DNA from: Actinoplanes oblitus
GTDB taxonomy: Bacteria > Actinomycetota > Actinomycetes > Mycobacteriales > Micromonosporaceae
Direction: 5' to 3'
Length of the DNA stretch: 64,000 bases
Assembly: GCF_030252345.1 (NCBI RefSeq)
Contig: NZ_CP126980.1
Span: 4,045,501 to 4,109,500, forward strand
Shown: positions 50,756 through 58,255 of the stretch, piece after piece
How the letters are laid out: each line of letters opens with the position of its first letter
How positions within the stretch are numbered: position 1 is the stretch's first letter
The notes under the pieces: model-generated
What the model was told of the DNA's origin: nothing
Seen by the model: only the letters and a program-made list of their open reading frames with translations
The model's database searches: none
Made by a program: the position numbers and the translations under genes

Positions 50756-51297
50756 GGCTTCGCTCCGGTGCGCAGAGCGGCCGCACGGTTGAGCACGCCG
50801 CGGTCGGGGACGCTCCAGCCGTCACTGCAGTGAGTGCTCCGCGTGCCATCAGCATCGATACGTTCGGACCAGCCGTGGTCGCCGCGCTGTTGCCGGCCGA
50901 GGTCCACTGGACCGTACGTGGCGAGGTAGGCGGGGGTCTGGTCGGCGGCTTGTGCGCGTAGCCGGGTTACCCATTCGCATGCCGCGCTTGCGGCCCAGCC
51001 GGGGTGTTCGCGGGACTGGTAGGTCAGTGATGCGGCGGCCATGGTGACGACTTCGGGATCGATGCGCCCGGGGTAGGGCCGGTACTGGTAGGTGTCGACG
51101 TCGTTGTCGCGGAAGTCGCAGGGGCCGGGCCGGTCACCGTCGTGGTCGTTCGGGTATCGGTGGGCGACGCTGGTGAGGTTTTCCTTCCACAGCATCCGAC
51201 CGGTGCTGTCGGCTTGTTCGGCGGTGATGAGCTTCCATTGCACGGCGGCGGTGAGGAGCAGGTCGATGTGATCGCGGTTGACGATCCAAGCGCTCAT
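50752..51297 (-). CDS. hypothetical plasmid protein, 181 aa, coupled to the PP-loop gene
   Basis: The 181-residue product begins MSAWIVNRDHIDLLLTAAVQWKLITAEQADSTGRMLWKENLTSVAHRY. It contains TYQYRPYPGRIDPEVVTMAAASLTYQSREHPGWAASAACEWVTRL, which has the look of a conserved actinobacterial plasmid family. No function is known. The ATG at 51295-51297 has no strong Shine-Dalgarno. Its stop overlaps the PP-loop gene start, suggesting the two work together. Confidence 0.72.
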   Translation of the reverse strand: MSAWIVNRDHIDLLLTAAVQWKLITAEQADSTGRMLWKENLTSVAHRYPNDHDGDRPGPCDFRDNDVDTYQYRPYPGRIDPEVVTMAAASLTYQSREHPGWAASAACEWVTRLRAQAADQTPAYLATYGPVDLGRQQRGDHGWSERIDADGTRSTHCSDGWSVPDRGVLNRAAALRTGAKP

Positions 51298-51343
51298 GAG
51301 GGGTCCGATCTGGTCAGCTGATGGGCGGGGCGCTGTAGCGGGA

Positions 51344-51381
51344 CGCTGGTGGGACACCCGGTGTGCGGTGTCCCACCAGCG
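51344..51381 (-). terminator. strong hairpin after the small membrane-protein gene
   Basis: CGCTGGTGGGACACC (51344-51358) and its perfect complement (51367-51381) form a 15-bp stem with an 8-base loop. It begins 6 bases after the stop of the leftward gene at 51388, as expected of a terminator. Confidence 0.75.
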
Positions 51382-51387
51382 GGCGGC

Positions 51388-51603
51388 TCAGTGCAGGCCG
51401 AGGATGATCAGCAGCGGGGTCTTGTCCAGGACGGTGAGAGCGACGATGTGCGCGCCGATGAGTCCGGAGACGTGCGCGACCGGGTGGGCCGCGTGCTTGC
51501 GGACGGTGCGCAGAACCGTCCGGCGCCGGCTGGCGCTGACCGCCGTGGTGGTGGTCGCCGTGGTGTCGGCGGAGGCGGTCGCGGTGGCGTCGTTCTCGAG
51601 CAT
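51388..51603 (-). CDS. small membrane-associated protein, 71 aa
   Basis: The 71-residue product has a Thr/Ala-rich start (MLENDATATASADTTATTTTA), a basic stretch (SRRRTVLRTVRKHAAHPV) and a hydrophobic end (VSGLIGAHIVALTVLDKTPLLIILGLH) that could span the membrane. AAAGGTGA precedes the ATG at 51601-51603. No family is recognised. A terminator hairpin follows directly. Confidence 0.55.
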   Translation of the reverse strand: MLENDATATASADTTATTTTAVSASRRRTVLRTVRKHAAHPVAHVSGLIGAHIVALTVLDKTPLLIILGLH

Positions 51604-51658
51604 GGGATTCACCTTTCGTCGGTGGGTTCCGTGGTCGGGGTGCGCTATCGGATGGCCG

Positions 51659-51916
51659 TTACCGGCCGGCGTCGGCGATGGGATGGCCGGGCCAGCGGGC
51701 TGCGTCAGGGCTGAGCAGGTCGGAGGAGTCGAACTCGGGCTCCGGCCAGTGCCAGGAGCAGGTGTGCTGGTTGTGTTCGGTGCCGGCCGTTGCGTCGCAG
51801 TCACTGCACGGGCGGGGAATGGTCGGCGTCGGGCAGTCGGGGGTGTGTTCGAAGTACCAGCCGGTGCAGCAGGACCGGGGTAGAGAGATGTGGATGGGCG
51901 GCGACGTGTCGCGCAC
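51659..51916 (-). CDS. small Cys/His-rich protein, 85 aa
   Basis: The 85-residue product has paired cysteines and histidines spaced for metal binding (RSCCTGWYFEHTPDC, RPCSDCDATAGTEHNQHTCSWHW). The GTG at 51914-51916 follows GGGAGTC. A zinc-ribbon-like fold is likely but the family is not recognised. It lies between the small membrane protein gene and the first SSB gene. Confidence 0.5.
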   Translation of the reverse strand: MRDTSPPIHISLPRSCCTGWYFEHTPDCPTPTIPRPCSDCDATAGTEHNQHTCSWHWPEPEFDSSDLLSPDAARWPGHPIADAGR

Positions 51917-51947
51917 GCGGTGACTCCCTGGGCGGCGGGGGATTTTG

Positions 51948-51980
51948 CGTCTGGTCCCGGGCGGGTCCCGGGACCAGACG
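51948..51980 (-). terminator. hairpin after the first SSB gene
   Basis: CGTCTGGTCCCGG (51948-51960) pairs with CCGGGACCAGACG (51968-51980). It lies 14 bases beyond the stop of the leftward SSB gene at 51994. Confidence 0.65.
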
Positions 51981-51993
51981 ATGCGCGGCGGGA

Positions 51994-52431
51994 TCAGCGG
52001 CGGCGGTGCACGGTTTCGAGGTCACCGATGACCTCGGGCCACGCTTCGGCGGCGATGCTCTCGCCGTACGGGCTGGTGACCACGTCGCCGCTGCGCTGGG
52101 CACGGCCGTTCGCGGAGGTGGCGTCGCGCAGGGTCACGCTCAGGTCGCGGGCGAACATCTTCAGGCTCAGGGTGCCGTTGTTGTCGTAGGGGATCAGGCG
52201 GCTGCCGTTGACGACGACGGTGGTGCGCGGGGCGAGGTTGAGGGCCTGGCGGGCGAGTTCGCCCCAGCAGACGATGTCGAACACCATCGGTTCGGATCGG
52301 CGGGTCTTGCCGTTCTCGACCCAGGTGCGGTAGTTGCTGATCTCGAACTGGGTGTACCGCTTACCACCGCCGGTGACGCCGGACTCGGGGCGGCGGGTGA
52401 TGACGCCTTCGACGATGAACATGGCCTGCAT
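51994..52431 (-). CDS. ssb: single-stranded DNA-binding protein
   Basis: The 145-residue product has the SSB OB-fold pattern: MFIVEGVITRRPESGVTGGGKRYTQFEISNYRTWVENGKTRRSEPMVFDIVCWGELARQALNLAPRTTVVVNGSRL. It has a short Arg-rich rather than the usual acidic C-terminus, so it may not recruit replication partners in the normal way. AAGGAGT lies 6 bases before the ATG at 52429-52431. It could protect the transferred strand during conjugation. A second SSB gene lies directly upstream. Confidence 0.85.
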   Translation of the reverse strand: MQAMFIVEGVITRRPESGVTGGGKRYTQFEISNYRTWVENGKTRRSEPMVFDIVCWGELARQALNLAPRTTVVVNGSRLIPYDNNGTLSLKMFARDLSVTLRDATSANGRAQRSGDVVTSPYGESIAAEAWPEVIGDLETVHRRR

Positions 52432-52472
52432 GCGCGACTCCTTGGTCAGAAAAGATCGGGGGCGGGTGCGCG

Positions 52473-52495
52473 GGGCCGGCCGGGTGGGCCGGCCC
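52473..52495 (-). terminator. hairpin after the second SSB gene
   Basis: GGGCCGGCC (52473-52481) pairs with GGCCGGCCC (52487-52495). It lies 14 bases after the stop of the leftward SSB gene at 52509. Confidence 0.55.
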
Positions 52496-52508
52496 TGCGG
52501 CGGGTCGG

Positions 52509-52928
52509 CTAGAAGGAGGGCTCCAGGACCTTGGAGGTCTCGGGCTCGTCGATCGCCCACGGCTCGGTGGTGGGCTGGATGACCTCGGCGGGCTTGAATC
52601 GCAGGCTCAGCGCGACGTTCGCGGCGGTCACCTCCAACAAGGCGCCGGGCTGGCCGTTGTCGTTGCGCAGGTACGCCCAGGGCCGCAGGTCGTCGCGGCA
52701 GGTGACCAGGACCGTGTTGCCCTTCTTGAGCTGGGAGCACCGCTCGGCGAGGCCCTCCCACGCGGTGACGGCGACCCACATGGTCGGCCCGTTCTCCCAC
52801 TCGCCGTCCTTGTTGCGGCGGCGCGTGTTGTGCCCGACCTTGAGCTGGCAGTACGTGGTGCCGGATTCGGTGATCTTCAGCTCGGCGTCGGCGGCGAGGT
52901 TGCCCTCGAACTCGAAGGTGAAGAGCAT
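52509..52928 (-). CDS. ssb: single-stranded DNA-binding protein, second copy
   Basis: The 139-residue product has an OB-fold: MLFTFEFEGNLAADAELKITESGTTYCQLKVGHNTRRRNKDGEWENGPTMWVAVTAWEGLAERCSQLKKGNTVLVTCRDDL. Its tail is Pro/Glu-rich and ends LEPSF, closer to the acidic-tipped tails of housekeeping SSBs. GGGAGCC lies just before the ATG at 52926-52928. Only distantly related to the other SSB here. Structured element 3 starts 55 bases upstream. Confidence 0.85.
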   Translation of the reverse strand: MLFTFEFEGNLAADAELKITESGTTYCQLKVGHNTRRRNKDGEWENGPTMWVAVTAWEGLAERCSQLKKGNTVLVTCRDDLRPWAYLRNDNGQPGALLEVTAANVALSLRFKPAEVIQPTTEPWAIDEPETSKVLEPSF

Positions 52929-52982
52929 GGCGTGGCTCCCATCAGGTGGTGCGGGTGCGGCCGTCTCGGCGGTCCGGATCGG

Positions 52983-53154
52983 GTGATCCGGGAGCGTCGG
53001 GGTGCCGCGCTGACGGGGCCGGTCAGAGTCCGCCCGGGGCTGGGGGTGCAAGCACCCGTTCAGCGAAAGATCTTGGCGGGCGAGCGCAGCGAGACCCGGG
53101 GGCCAAGATGTTTCGCTGGGGGCTTAGCGCCCTCGGCCCGGGTGGACTGACCTT
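52983..53154. ncRNA. structured element 3 (putative leader RNA / regulatory element)
   Basis: This is homologous to element 2. The outer stem pairs GGTCAG-AG-TCCGCCCGGG (53021-53038) with CCCGGGTGGACTGACC (53137-53152). The long stem is CAGCGAAAGATCTTGGC (53061-53077) with GCCAAGATGTTTCGCTG (53102-53118). Relative to element 2, a C-G pair of the outer stem is T-A here, and a G-C pair of the long stem is A-T, so pairing is kept while sequence changes. CTGAC at 53010-53014 can compete for the GTCAG arm. It lies in the presumed leader of the second SSB gene. Confidence 0.65.
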
Positions 53155-53553
53155 CGGGCCTCTCAGCAGCGGACACCTCTGGCCGCCTACCGGTTCGCAC
53201 GACATCCGGCATCCGGCGAAGCACACGGGTGCCAGCCGGAGTGGGCAGCGACATGACTACTGCCGGCGGGCAGGCCGAGTCATGCCCGTGAACTGCTGGA
53301 GCGTCGGCCGTGACTGAACCGCAGCGCAGGCGCACGGGGGCATTTGCGCGCCTGCGCGCTGTGCAGGTCGATGTAAGGGGGAGGGGCTTGCCAGCCCGGG
53401 TGCCGCGCTGCTGGGATTCGTGCTGACGAGGTGAATGATCGGCAGGGCCGAACGAGTGCCCGCCCGGATAGGCGCAGGACGTAGCTAGGCGCGGTCGCCG
53501 CAGTGCCAGCCTGGCCTGGCCGGACGGCACCGCGGCGGTACGCGGCTGAATAT
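53155..53553. other. region between element 3 and the Prim-Pol gene, no gene seen
   Basis: Open frames are present but have poor composition. An imperfect hairpin (GCAGCGCAGGCGC, 53321-53333, with GCGCCTGCGCGCTG, about 53348-53361) could terminate the leftward Prim-Pol transcript. The promoter for the SSB gene and element 3 must also lie here. Confidence 0.4.
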
Positions 53554-54480
53554 CTAGCGGCGCGGCCGTGGACGGGCTCGGCCGGCTTGCCATCCGGAGT
53601 CGATGGTGCGTTCGGCTTCGGTCCGGCTCAGCCCGACGCCGACGGCGGCGTCGGCGAGCTGGCGCCGTACCGCCGCCTCGTCGATGGCGCTGTCCGTAGC
53701 TAGTTGACCGAGTCGGAACGCTGCGAGGTGCACAGTGTTGTTGCGTTCGCCGCCGCTGATGCGCTGCCCGCCGGAGTACACCGGGCGCGGTGCGTGCTGG
53801 ATGCGCCGCAGCTCGCCGGCGAGCGCGGCGTGCAGGTAGCGGTCGAGGTGATCGATCGGGCCGACGGGGGTGACGGCTGTTTCGGTCGCTGGCACGGCGA
53901 CGAGTTCGGCCAGAGGCTCCGGGCAGGCTGGTAGCTGCCGGCGGTCCCACGGCTGCTGGAACCGATAGCTGGCGCCGCTGGCGTGGCGCGACGGCGGCGC
54001 GACAACCATGCCGCCGGTGCCGCGCCAGTCCACGCCGGGCAGTAGTCCGATCCGGCTTGGCAGGCCAGTGGAGGCGTACCAGATGTGCCAGCCGTTGCCA
54101 GTACGCACCAGCGGCGCGGCCGGTTTGACAACGTCGAGGACGTTGAGCACCGCGGCCAGGCCGGCGCCGGTGTCCATGTCGCAGACGTCGAGCCCGGTTC
54201 CGGTGGCCAGGCCCACGTTCGCGTCGGGCCAGCGTTGCCACCAGTCGCGGATCTGATCCGGGTCTCGGGACGAGTCATGAATCCCGTGTTCGAGCCGGGG
54301 GTGTTTGCCCGGTGATCCGCAATCGGCCGGGTGCCGGCAGCTGCACGTCCCGTCGGCTGCCGGGGTGTGCAGCGGCAGCACGGGGATTCCGGCTCGGGCG
54401 TACCACAGTGCTGCCCGTCGTAGGTTCGGGTCGGCTGGGCGTGACTGACGCGTGCTTGCAGTGGTGACAGAAGCAGTCAT
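53554..54480 (-). CDS. stand-alone bifunctional DNA primase/polymerase (Prim-Pol)
   Basis: The 308-residue product has the Prim-Pol pattern: AALWYARAGIPVLPLHTPAADGTCSCRHPADCGSPGKHPRLEHG, the acidic catalytic strand GLDVCDMDTGAG, and RTGNGWHIWYASTG with GTGGMVVAPPSRHASGASYRF. A helical C-terminal part lacks any helicase domain. It may prime the complementary strand in the recipient or assist replication, beside the two SSBs. The ATG at 54478-54480 lies 5 bases after the preceding gene's stop, indicating an operon. Confidence 0.88.
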   Translation of the reverse strand: MTASVTTASTRQSRPADPNLRRAALWYARAGIPVLPLHTPAADGTCSCRHPADCGSPGKHPRLEHGIHDSSRDPDQIRDWWQRWPDANVGLATGTGLDVCDMDTGAGLAAVLNVLDVVKPAAPLVRTGNGWHIWYASTGLPSRIGLLPGVDWRGTGGMVVAPPSRHASGASYRFQQPWDRRQLPACPEPLAELVAVPATETAVTPVGPIDHLDRYLHAALAGELRRIQHAPRPVYSGGQRISGGERNNTVHLAAFRLGQLATDSAIDEAAVRRQLADAAVGVGLSRTEAERTIDSGWQAGRARPRPRR

Positions 54481-54485
54481 TGGGG

Positions 54486-54986
54486 TCACTGATCCGGGCC
54501 TGGCGGAGACGCCGGGGGCAGCCGGCGCCAGTCCTGGCTCAGCTTCTGGCGCAGCATGGTTTCCTGATCGTCGATGAGTGCACCTTCGAGGGCTTCGTAA
54601 TGGGTGCTGGCGTCGGCGAGGTCGATCGGCGGCAGGTCGGCCAGTTTCCACATGCGGGCGTACAGCCCGGCGGCGCTGGTGTTGAGCGGGACGCGCAGGC
54701 TGACTTCGCACAGCGCGACGCAGCATTCCGCGGCGGTGCCGGGCCGAGTGTCTGCGCCTGCGGCGACCCGGTCGAGCAGTTCCCGGCAGTGCGCGCGGTA
54801 GACCAGGTCGTTGCGGGTCAGGGCGTCGGTGGGTGGCCGCAGCAGCAGGAAGCTGCGCCAGATCCGGTCGGCGGCCTTCGGGTGGCGGCGCTGTGCCGTG
54901 GTGATTTCTTCCTCGGCGATATCGATCGCGTCGAACACGCTCCGCAGGTCGTGCTGCAGATCGGCCAGCAGCTGTGCTGGTTGCAT
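54486..54986 (-). CDS. hypothetical protein, 166 aa, upstream of Prim-Pol
   Basis: The 166-residue helical product begins MQPAQLLADLQHDLRSVFDAIDIAEEEITTAQRRHPKAADRIWRSFLLLRPP. It contains AECCVALCEVSLRVPLNTSAAGLYARMWKLADLPPIDL. AAAGGACC precedes the ATG at 54984-54986. Only 5 bases separate it from the Prim-Pol gene, so it is probably a partner in the same process. No family is recognised. Confidence 0.62.
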   Translation of the reverse strand: MQPAQLLADLQHDLRSVFDAIDIAEEEITTAQRRHPKAADRIWRSFLLLRPPTDALTRNDLVYRAHCRELLDRVAAGADTRPGTAAECCVALCEVSLRVPLNTSAAGLYARMWKLADLPPIDLADASTHYEALEGALIDDQETMLRQKLSQDWRRLPPASPPGPDQ

Positions 54987-55369
54987 GGCTTGGTCCTTTC
55001 AAAGTTATGGACGCGGCGGTGCGGTGCCAGGGCCAGGGATGTCGTGGACAGCGGGGTTGCGGATACAAAGAAGGCCCGGCTTCCTTCGTGGAAGCCGGGC
55101 CATACGGAGTGCGGGTGCGATGGGTAATGCCGTTTGAGCGGGGCGCTCGTGGCTGTGTTGCTGGAACGCTGGGCGCACTGCGGATGTCGAGCGCCTGGGC
55201 GCGTCGGTTTCTATGCTGATGACTTCGTGAGGCTGCTGAAGTCGGTCGGCGCCCTCGGCTGGCGTGCTGACGGCCACGGAATGTCACGGCGCATCGCCGC
55301 GGTTTCAGCGTTCGTCGATGGTGAGAGCGTTTGGTGGCGGTGCGCCGCAGCGGATCCGCACGAGGAGTT
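54987..55369. other. intergenic region with terminator, no gene seen
   Basis: It contains the hairpin at 55073-55101. Rightward and leftward frames here have poor composition or lack ribosome binding sites. AAAGGACC near 54990 belongs to the gene starting at 54986. Confidence 0.4.
55073..55101 (-). terminator. intrinsic terminator
   Basis: GGCCCGGCTTCC (55073-55084) and GGAAGCCGGGCC (55090-55101) form a perfect 12-bp stem with a 5-base loop. On the minus strand it is followed by TTCTTTGT, so it fits an intrinsic terminator for the leftward gene ending at 55370. Confidence 0.8.
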
Positions 55370-55849
55370 TCATGCGGTGTCTGTTGGCAACTCGTCGTTG
55401 AAGGAGGTGCCGTCGTTGCCGAGTTCGCGCAGACGCCCGGGGACCTCGGCGTCGGGGATCGCGACGGTGTGTTCGGCGGTTACGGCGCCGACGCTGTGAC
55501 CGTTGTTCGTTTCGGTCAGCGCCGTGAAAAGGTCGGCTGGTCGCTGGGCGAAGGGGTGCAGCACGGTGAAGGTGTAGGTGGTGGCGCTGATACTGCTGGC
55601 CTCGATTGGGGTGGCACCGTCCGGGCTCTTGGTGCGCGGGGCCGTGCATGCTTGGATTTCACGCGCGATGACCTGGCACGCGTCGTGGCCAAATTCGAAG
55701 GCGACTCGGTGTAGAACTGCGGCTGCGTCCGAGGACACGGCCCCGCCGAGGGCATCGATGATGAACTGGGCGTAGCGACGTGCGTAGTCCTTTGCTAGCC
55801 GCTGGAAGTGCTGTCGGCGCTGCTCGTCGTTCATGAGTGCGGGGTCCAT
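55370..55849 (-). CDS. hypothetical protein, 159 aa
   Basis: The 159-residue product has a helical N-terminal half (DEQRRQHFQRLAKDYARRYAQFIIDALGGAVSSDAAAVLHRVAFEFGHDACQVIAREI). A more beta-like C-terminal half (SSISATTYTFTVLHPF) follows. AAAGGGATT precedes the ATG at 55847-55849. A strong terminator lies downstream. No family is recognised; it belongs to the series of leftward plasmid genes. Confidence 0.62.
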   Translation of the reverse strand: MDPALMNDEQRRQHFQRLAKDYARRYAQFIIDALGGAVSSDAAAVLHRVAFEFGHDACQVIAREIQACTAPRTKSPDGATPIEASSISATTYTFTVLHPFAQRPADLFTALTETNNGHSVGAVTAEHTVAIPDAEVPGRLRELGNDGTSFNDELPTDTA

Positions 55850-55972
55850 GAAGAGAATCCCTTTCAGGGATCGATGTCTGCCACCGTGACAGGTTCAGCA
55901 CCGCGAATCCTGATTCGGCCCGGGCTCATTCCGGATGTGGGCTCGGGGCTTACGGTGACAGTGACGGACCGT

Positions 55973-56338
55973 TCAGGGCTGGGGAGTGCTGTCGGCCTGT
56001 ACGCCGACGAGGACGGTGACTCCGCGTACCGCGGGCCGTCCGTGTGAGCGGCCAGGGGCGCTCTGGTCGAAGGCCTCGTAGCGAACCCCGTTTTCCATGC
56101 CGAAGACGCTGGAGCGTGCGACCTGCTCGTCGACGAAGGCGTGGACGTCCATGCACAGGTGCTCGTTGTCACCGTCAGCGGCTAAGCCCATGAACTGCAC
56201 GATCGCCTTCTTTGCCCCGCCGGCATAGGACACGATCATGGTGTAGCGCTGCTGGCCGGCGGTGTCGAGGTCGATGACCGGGTACTCGCGGTCCGGTCGG
56301 CTGTAGCGGGCCAGATACTCGGTGAAGGTTTCTGCCAT
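55973..56338 (-). CDS. hypothetical protein, 121 aa
   Basis: The 121-residue product begins MAETFTEYLARYSRPDREYPVIDLDTAGQQRYTMIVSYAGGAKKAIVQFMGLAADGDN, followed by DEQVARSSVFGMENGVRYEAFDQ. The pattern suggests an alpha/beta protein. AAAGGTTG lies about 9 bases before the ATG at 56336-56338. No family is recognised. Confidence 0.6.
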   Translation of the reverse strand: MAETFTEYLARYSRPDREYPVIDLDTAGQQRYTMIVSYAGGAKKAIVQFMGLAADGDNEHLCMDVHAFVDEQVARSSVFGMENGVRYEAFDQSAPGRSHGRPAVRGVTVLVGVQADSTPQP

Positions 56339-56495
56339 GACGTGCAACCTTTCGATGGAGGACGGTCACGGTGTGTCTGCCGGACCGTCGCGGTAAGGGG
56401 GTGTGCGGAGGACGCCGAATCCAGACAGAGCAGAGCGGCCGACGTGGGGCTACATCGGTGCGCCGCAGTTCGTTGGGTGGGCCCGCGGTAGTCGG

Positions 56496-56876
56496 TCAGC
56501 AGTGGTGTCCGGCGCAGGCCGGGCGTCGGCCGCTGTCACCGTCATTGCTGGTGGCGTCATACACGCGAGCGCAGTCGTCGCTGCTGTCGGCCGTGGCGAC
56601 GGGGATACATACGGCGGGTTGGGCCAAGCCATAAAGGTCGGCGGCGGGCTCGATGCGATCGCCGTTGATCATGTCGGCGCCGAGGACCGGCTGAGCTGGA
56701 TCGTCGATGCCAACGGTGAGCGTCATAGTCGTCACCTCGATTCCGTCGACCCCGGCGATGATGAGCCCATCGCCGGGCGGGTAGAGGGCGCCGCTGGTGA
56801 GCAGGCCTACCGCGTCTGGCAGCGCGGCGGTGGTGGTGATGGTCGCGGTCAGAGTCGCGATGAACACGGTGGTCAT
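56496..56876 (-). CDS. hypothetical protein, 126 aa
   Basis: The 126-residue product begins MTTVFIATLTATITTTAALPDAVGLLTSGALYPPGDGLIIAGVDGIEVTTMTLTVGID and is probably beta-rich. Cysteines near the end (VCIPVATADSSDDCARVY, ACAGHHC) could bind metal. AGAAAGAA precedes the ATG at 56874-56876. No family is recognised. Confidence 0.55.
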   Translation of the reverse strand: MTTVFIATLTATITTTAALPDAVGLLTSGALYPPGDGLIIAGVDGIEVTTMTLTVGIDDPAQPVLGADMINGDRIEPAADLYGLAQPAVCIPVATADSSDDCARVYDATSNDGDSGRRPACAGHHC

Positions 56877-56928
56877 GGTGGTTCTTTCTGCCGGGATCGA
56901 CGGTGACGCCGCCGCGGTAAGGCGGCGG

Positions 56929-57684
56929 TTAGTGCGGTCGGTCGTCGCGTTGACCGCCCAAGCAGACGGCTTCCGGCGGCAGGGTGCGCACGAGCCGGTG
57001 CAGCGACGGCCCGTCGGGGTAGCGGCGGTAGAAGTCCAGCTGCGCGGCGTGGGCTGCCAGCTCGGTGTAGGGGTGCTCGGCGAGCCGGTGGATCGACGCG
57101 ATGACGTGGTTGAGGAAGTAGGCGGGCCAGCTGAACATGCGCATCGCGGCGATGCGGCCGGTGTCGGCGTGCACCAGGAACGTCGCCACGCGGGTGTGCG
57201 TGCCGCGTGGCAGCGGCTGCAGGGTAGACGGTGTGGTGAGCCGTTGCGGGTTGAACGGTGCGTCGTTCCACGGTGAGTCGCCGTACCTGAACAGCAGGAA
57301 CCCGTTAACGCCCTGTTCGGTCCAGCCGAAGCGGGCTTTGCCGGTCTGCACTGCGGCGATCTCCTGCCGGCTGGGGCGGGTCAGGAAGATGCCCAGCCGG
57401 ATCTGGTGATCGTCGTCAATCCAGAGGTGCGGTCCTTGCGGCCACCTAATGCGTTCGTCGTTGAACAGGCCGCCGACACGGTAGGCGTGCCCGTCGCTGA
57501 ACGTGGCCTCGACCTGGGCATGGTGGGTGGCGCACGCGACGCCGTGGCCGTTGGCCCAGCCGCGGCTGGGATCGGTGATCCGCCACCACTGCTCGCCCGG
57601 CTGCAACGGGTGCTGCCCGACGTCGCAGCGACGCACCGTGGGTGAAGCGGCGAACGGGCCGCTGACCGTCACGACGGTATCCAT
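56929..57684 (-). CDS. hypothetical protein, 251 aa
   Basis: The 251-residue product begins MDTVVTVSGPFAASPTVRRCDVGQHPLQPGEQWWRITDPSRGWANGHGVACATHHAQVEATFSDGH, where Cys and His are spaced like a zinc-binding site. It continues with LWIDDDHQIRLGIFLTRPSRQEIAAVQTGKARFGW and FLLFRYGDSPWNDAPFNPQRL. AGGAAGGAC precedes the ATG at 57682-57684. It is probably one operon with the gene that ends 14 bases upstream. No family is recognised. Confidence 0.65.
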   Translation of the reverse strand: MDTVVTVSGPFAASPTVRRCDVGQHPLQPGEQWWRITDPSRGWANGHGVACATHHAQVEATFSDGHAYRVGGLFNDERIRWPQGPHLWIDDDHQIRLGIFLTRPSRQEIAAVQTGKARFGWTEQGVNGFLLFRYGDSPWNDAPFNPQRLTTPSTLQPLPRGTHTRVATFLVHADTGRIAAMRMFSWPAYFLNHVIASIHRLAEHPYTELAAHAAQLDFYRRYPDGPSLHRLVRTLPPEAVCLGGQRDDRPH

Positions 57685-57698
57685 CGCGGTCGTCCTTC

Positions 57699-58130
57699 CT
57701 AGGGTTGCGGCCGGGTGGTGCCGGTATCGAAGAGGTTCTGGATCAACTTGTGTGCCGGAGCCCAGTCGCTGTCGAGGTTGCCGTCGCTGCCGATGCCGAA
57801 TTCGTCCGGTAGCAGCAGGTGACAGCGCAGCAGGGTGGCGGTGACCGCGAGGTCGTAGGGCCGGCGCTCGGTTTTGCAGAATCCCCACGGCCGATCGCTG
57901 GCGCCGGGCGGGGCCAGGTCGAAAGTCTCGAAGTCGTCGGGGCGGGCGCCGTTGTAGGCGATGCCCTCGGTGAGGTCGAGCAGCGGTGTGCCGGTGCCGT
58001 CGGGGCCGGCCAGCGCGATCGTCGTGCCGATCTCGGTGAGGATGCGGCGAGTGTCGGCGACGATGCGCGGCCATACGGCCGCGTAGGCGGCGCTGGCGGG
58101 CTGGTATTGCCAGTAATGGGTGTAACCCAT
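57699..58130 (-). CDS. conserved hypothetical protein, 143 aa (MGYTHYW family)
   Basis: The 143-residue product starts MGYTHYWQYQPASAAYAAVWPRIVADTRRILTEIG and contains IAYNGARPDDFETFDLAPPG and WGFCKTERRPYDLAVTATLLRCHLLL. This opening and the later blocks recur in a widespread phage and plasmid protein family of unknown function. GAGGAGC precedes the ATG at 58128-58130. It ends 14 bases before the 251-aa gene. Confidence 0.7.
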   Translation of the reverse strand: MGYTHYWQYQPASAAYAAVWPRIVADTRRILTEIGTTIALAGPDGTGTPLLDLTEGIAYNGARPDDFETFDLAPPGASDRPWGFCKTERRPYDLAVTATLLRCHLLLPDEFGIGSDGNLDSDWAPAHKLIQNLFDTGTTRPQP

Positions 58131-58166
58131 GGTGAAGTAGCTCCTCGGTGCGTGCGGAAGTAGGGC

Positions 58167-58208
58167 GGGGCGTGATCGCAGGGTCGGGGGTCACGGCGAT
58201 CACGCCCC
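58167..58208 (-). terminator. hairpin between leftward genes
   Basis: GGGGCGTGATCGC (58167-58179) pairs perfectly with GCGATCACGCCCC (58196-58208). A second hairpin (GCGCCCGG with CCGGGCGC, about 58212-58242) follows. Both lie between the stop of the leftward gene at 58256 and the next gene, so they probably end that transcript. Confidence 0.65.
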
Positions 58209-58255
58209 GCGTGCGCCCGGCGCAGGGGGCAGCGAAACCGGGCGCGTGAGGAAGG

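Noticed and set aside
53060..54241. 393-codon minus-strand frame across element 3 and the Prim-Pol gene
   Set aside because: It overlaps the Prim-Pol gene in another frame and runs through the structured element; composition is Arg-rich and shadow-like.
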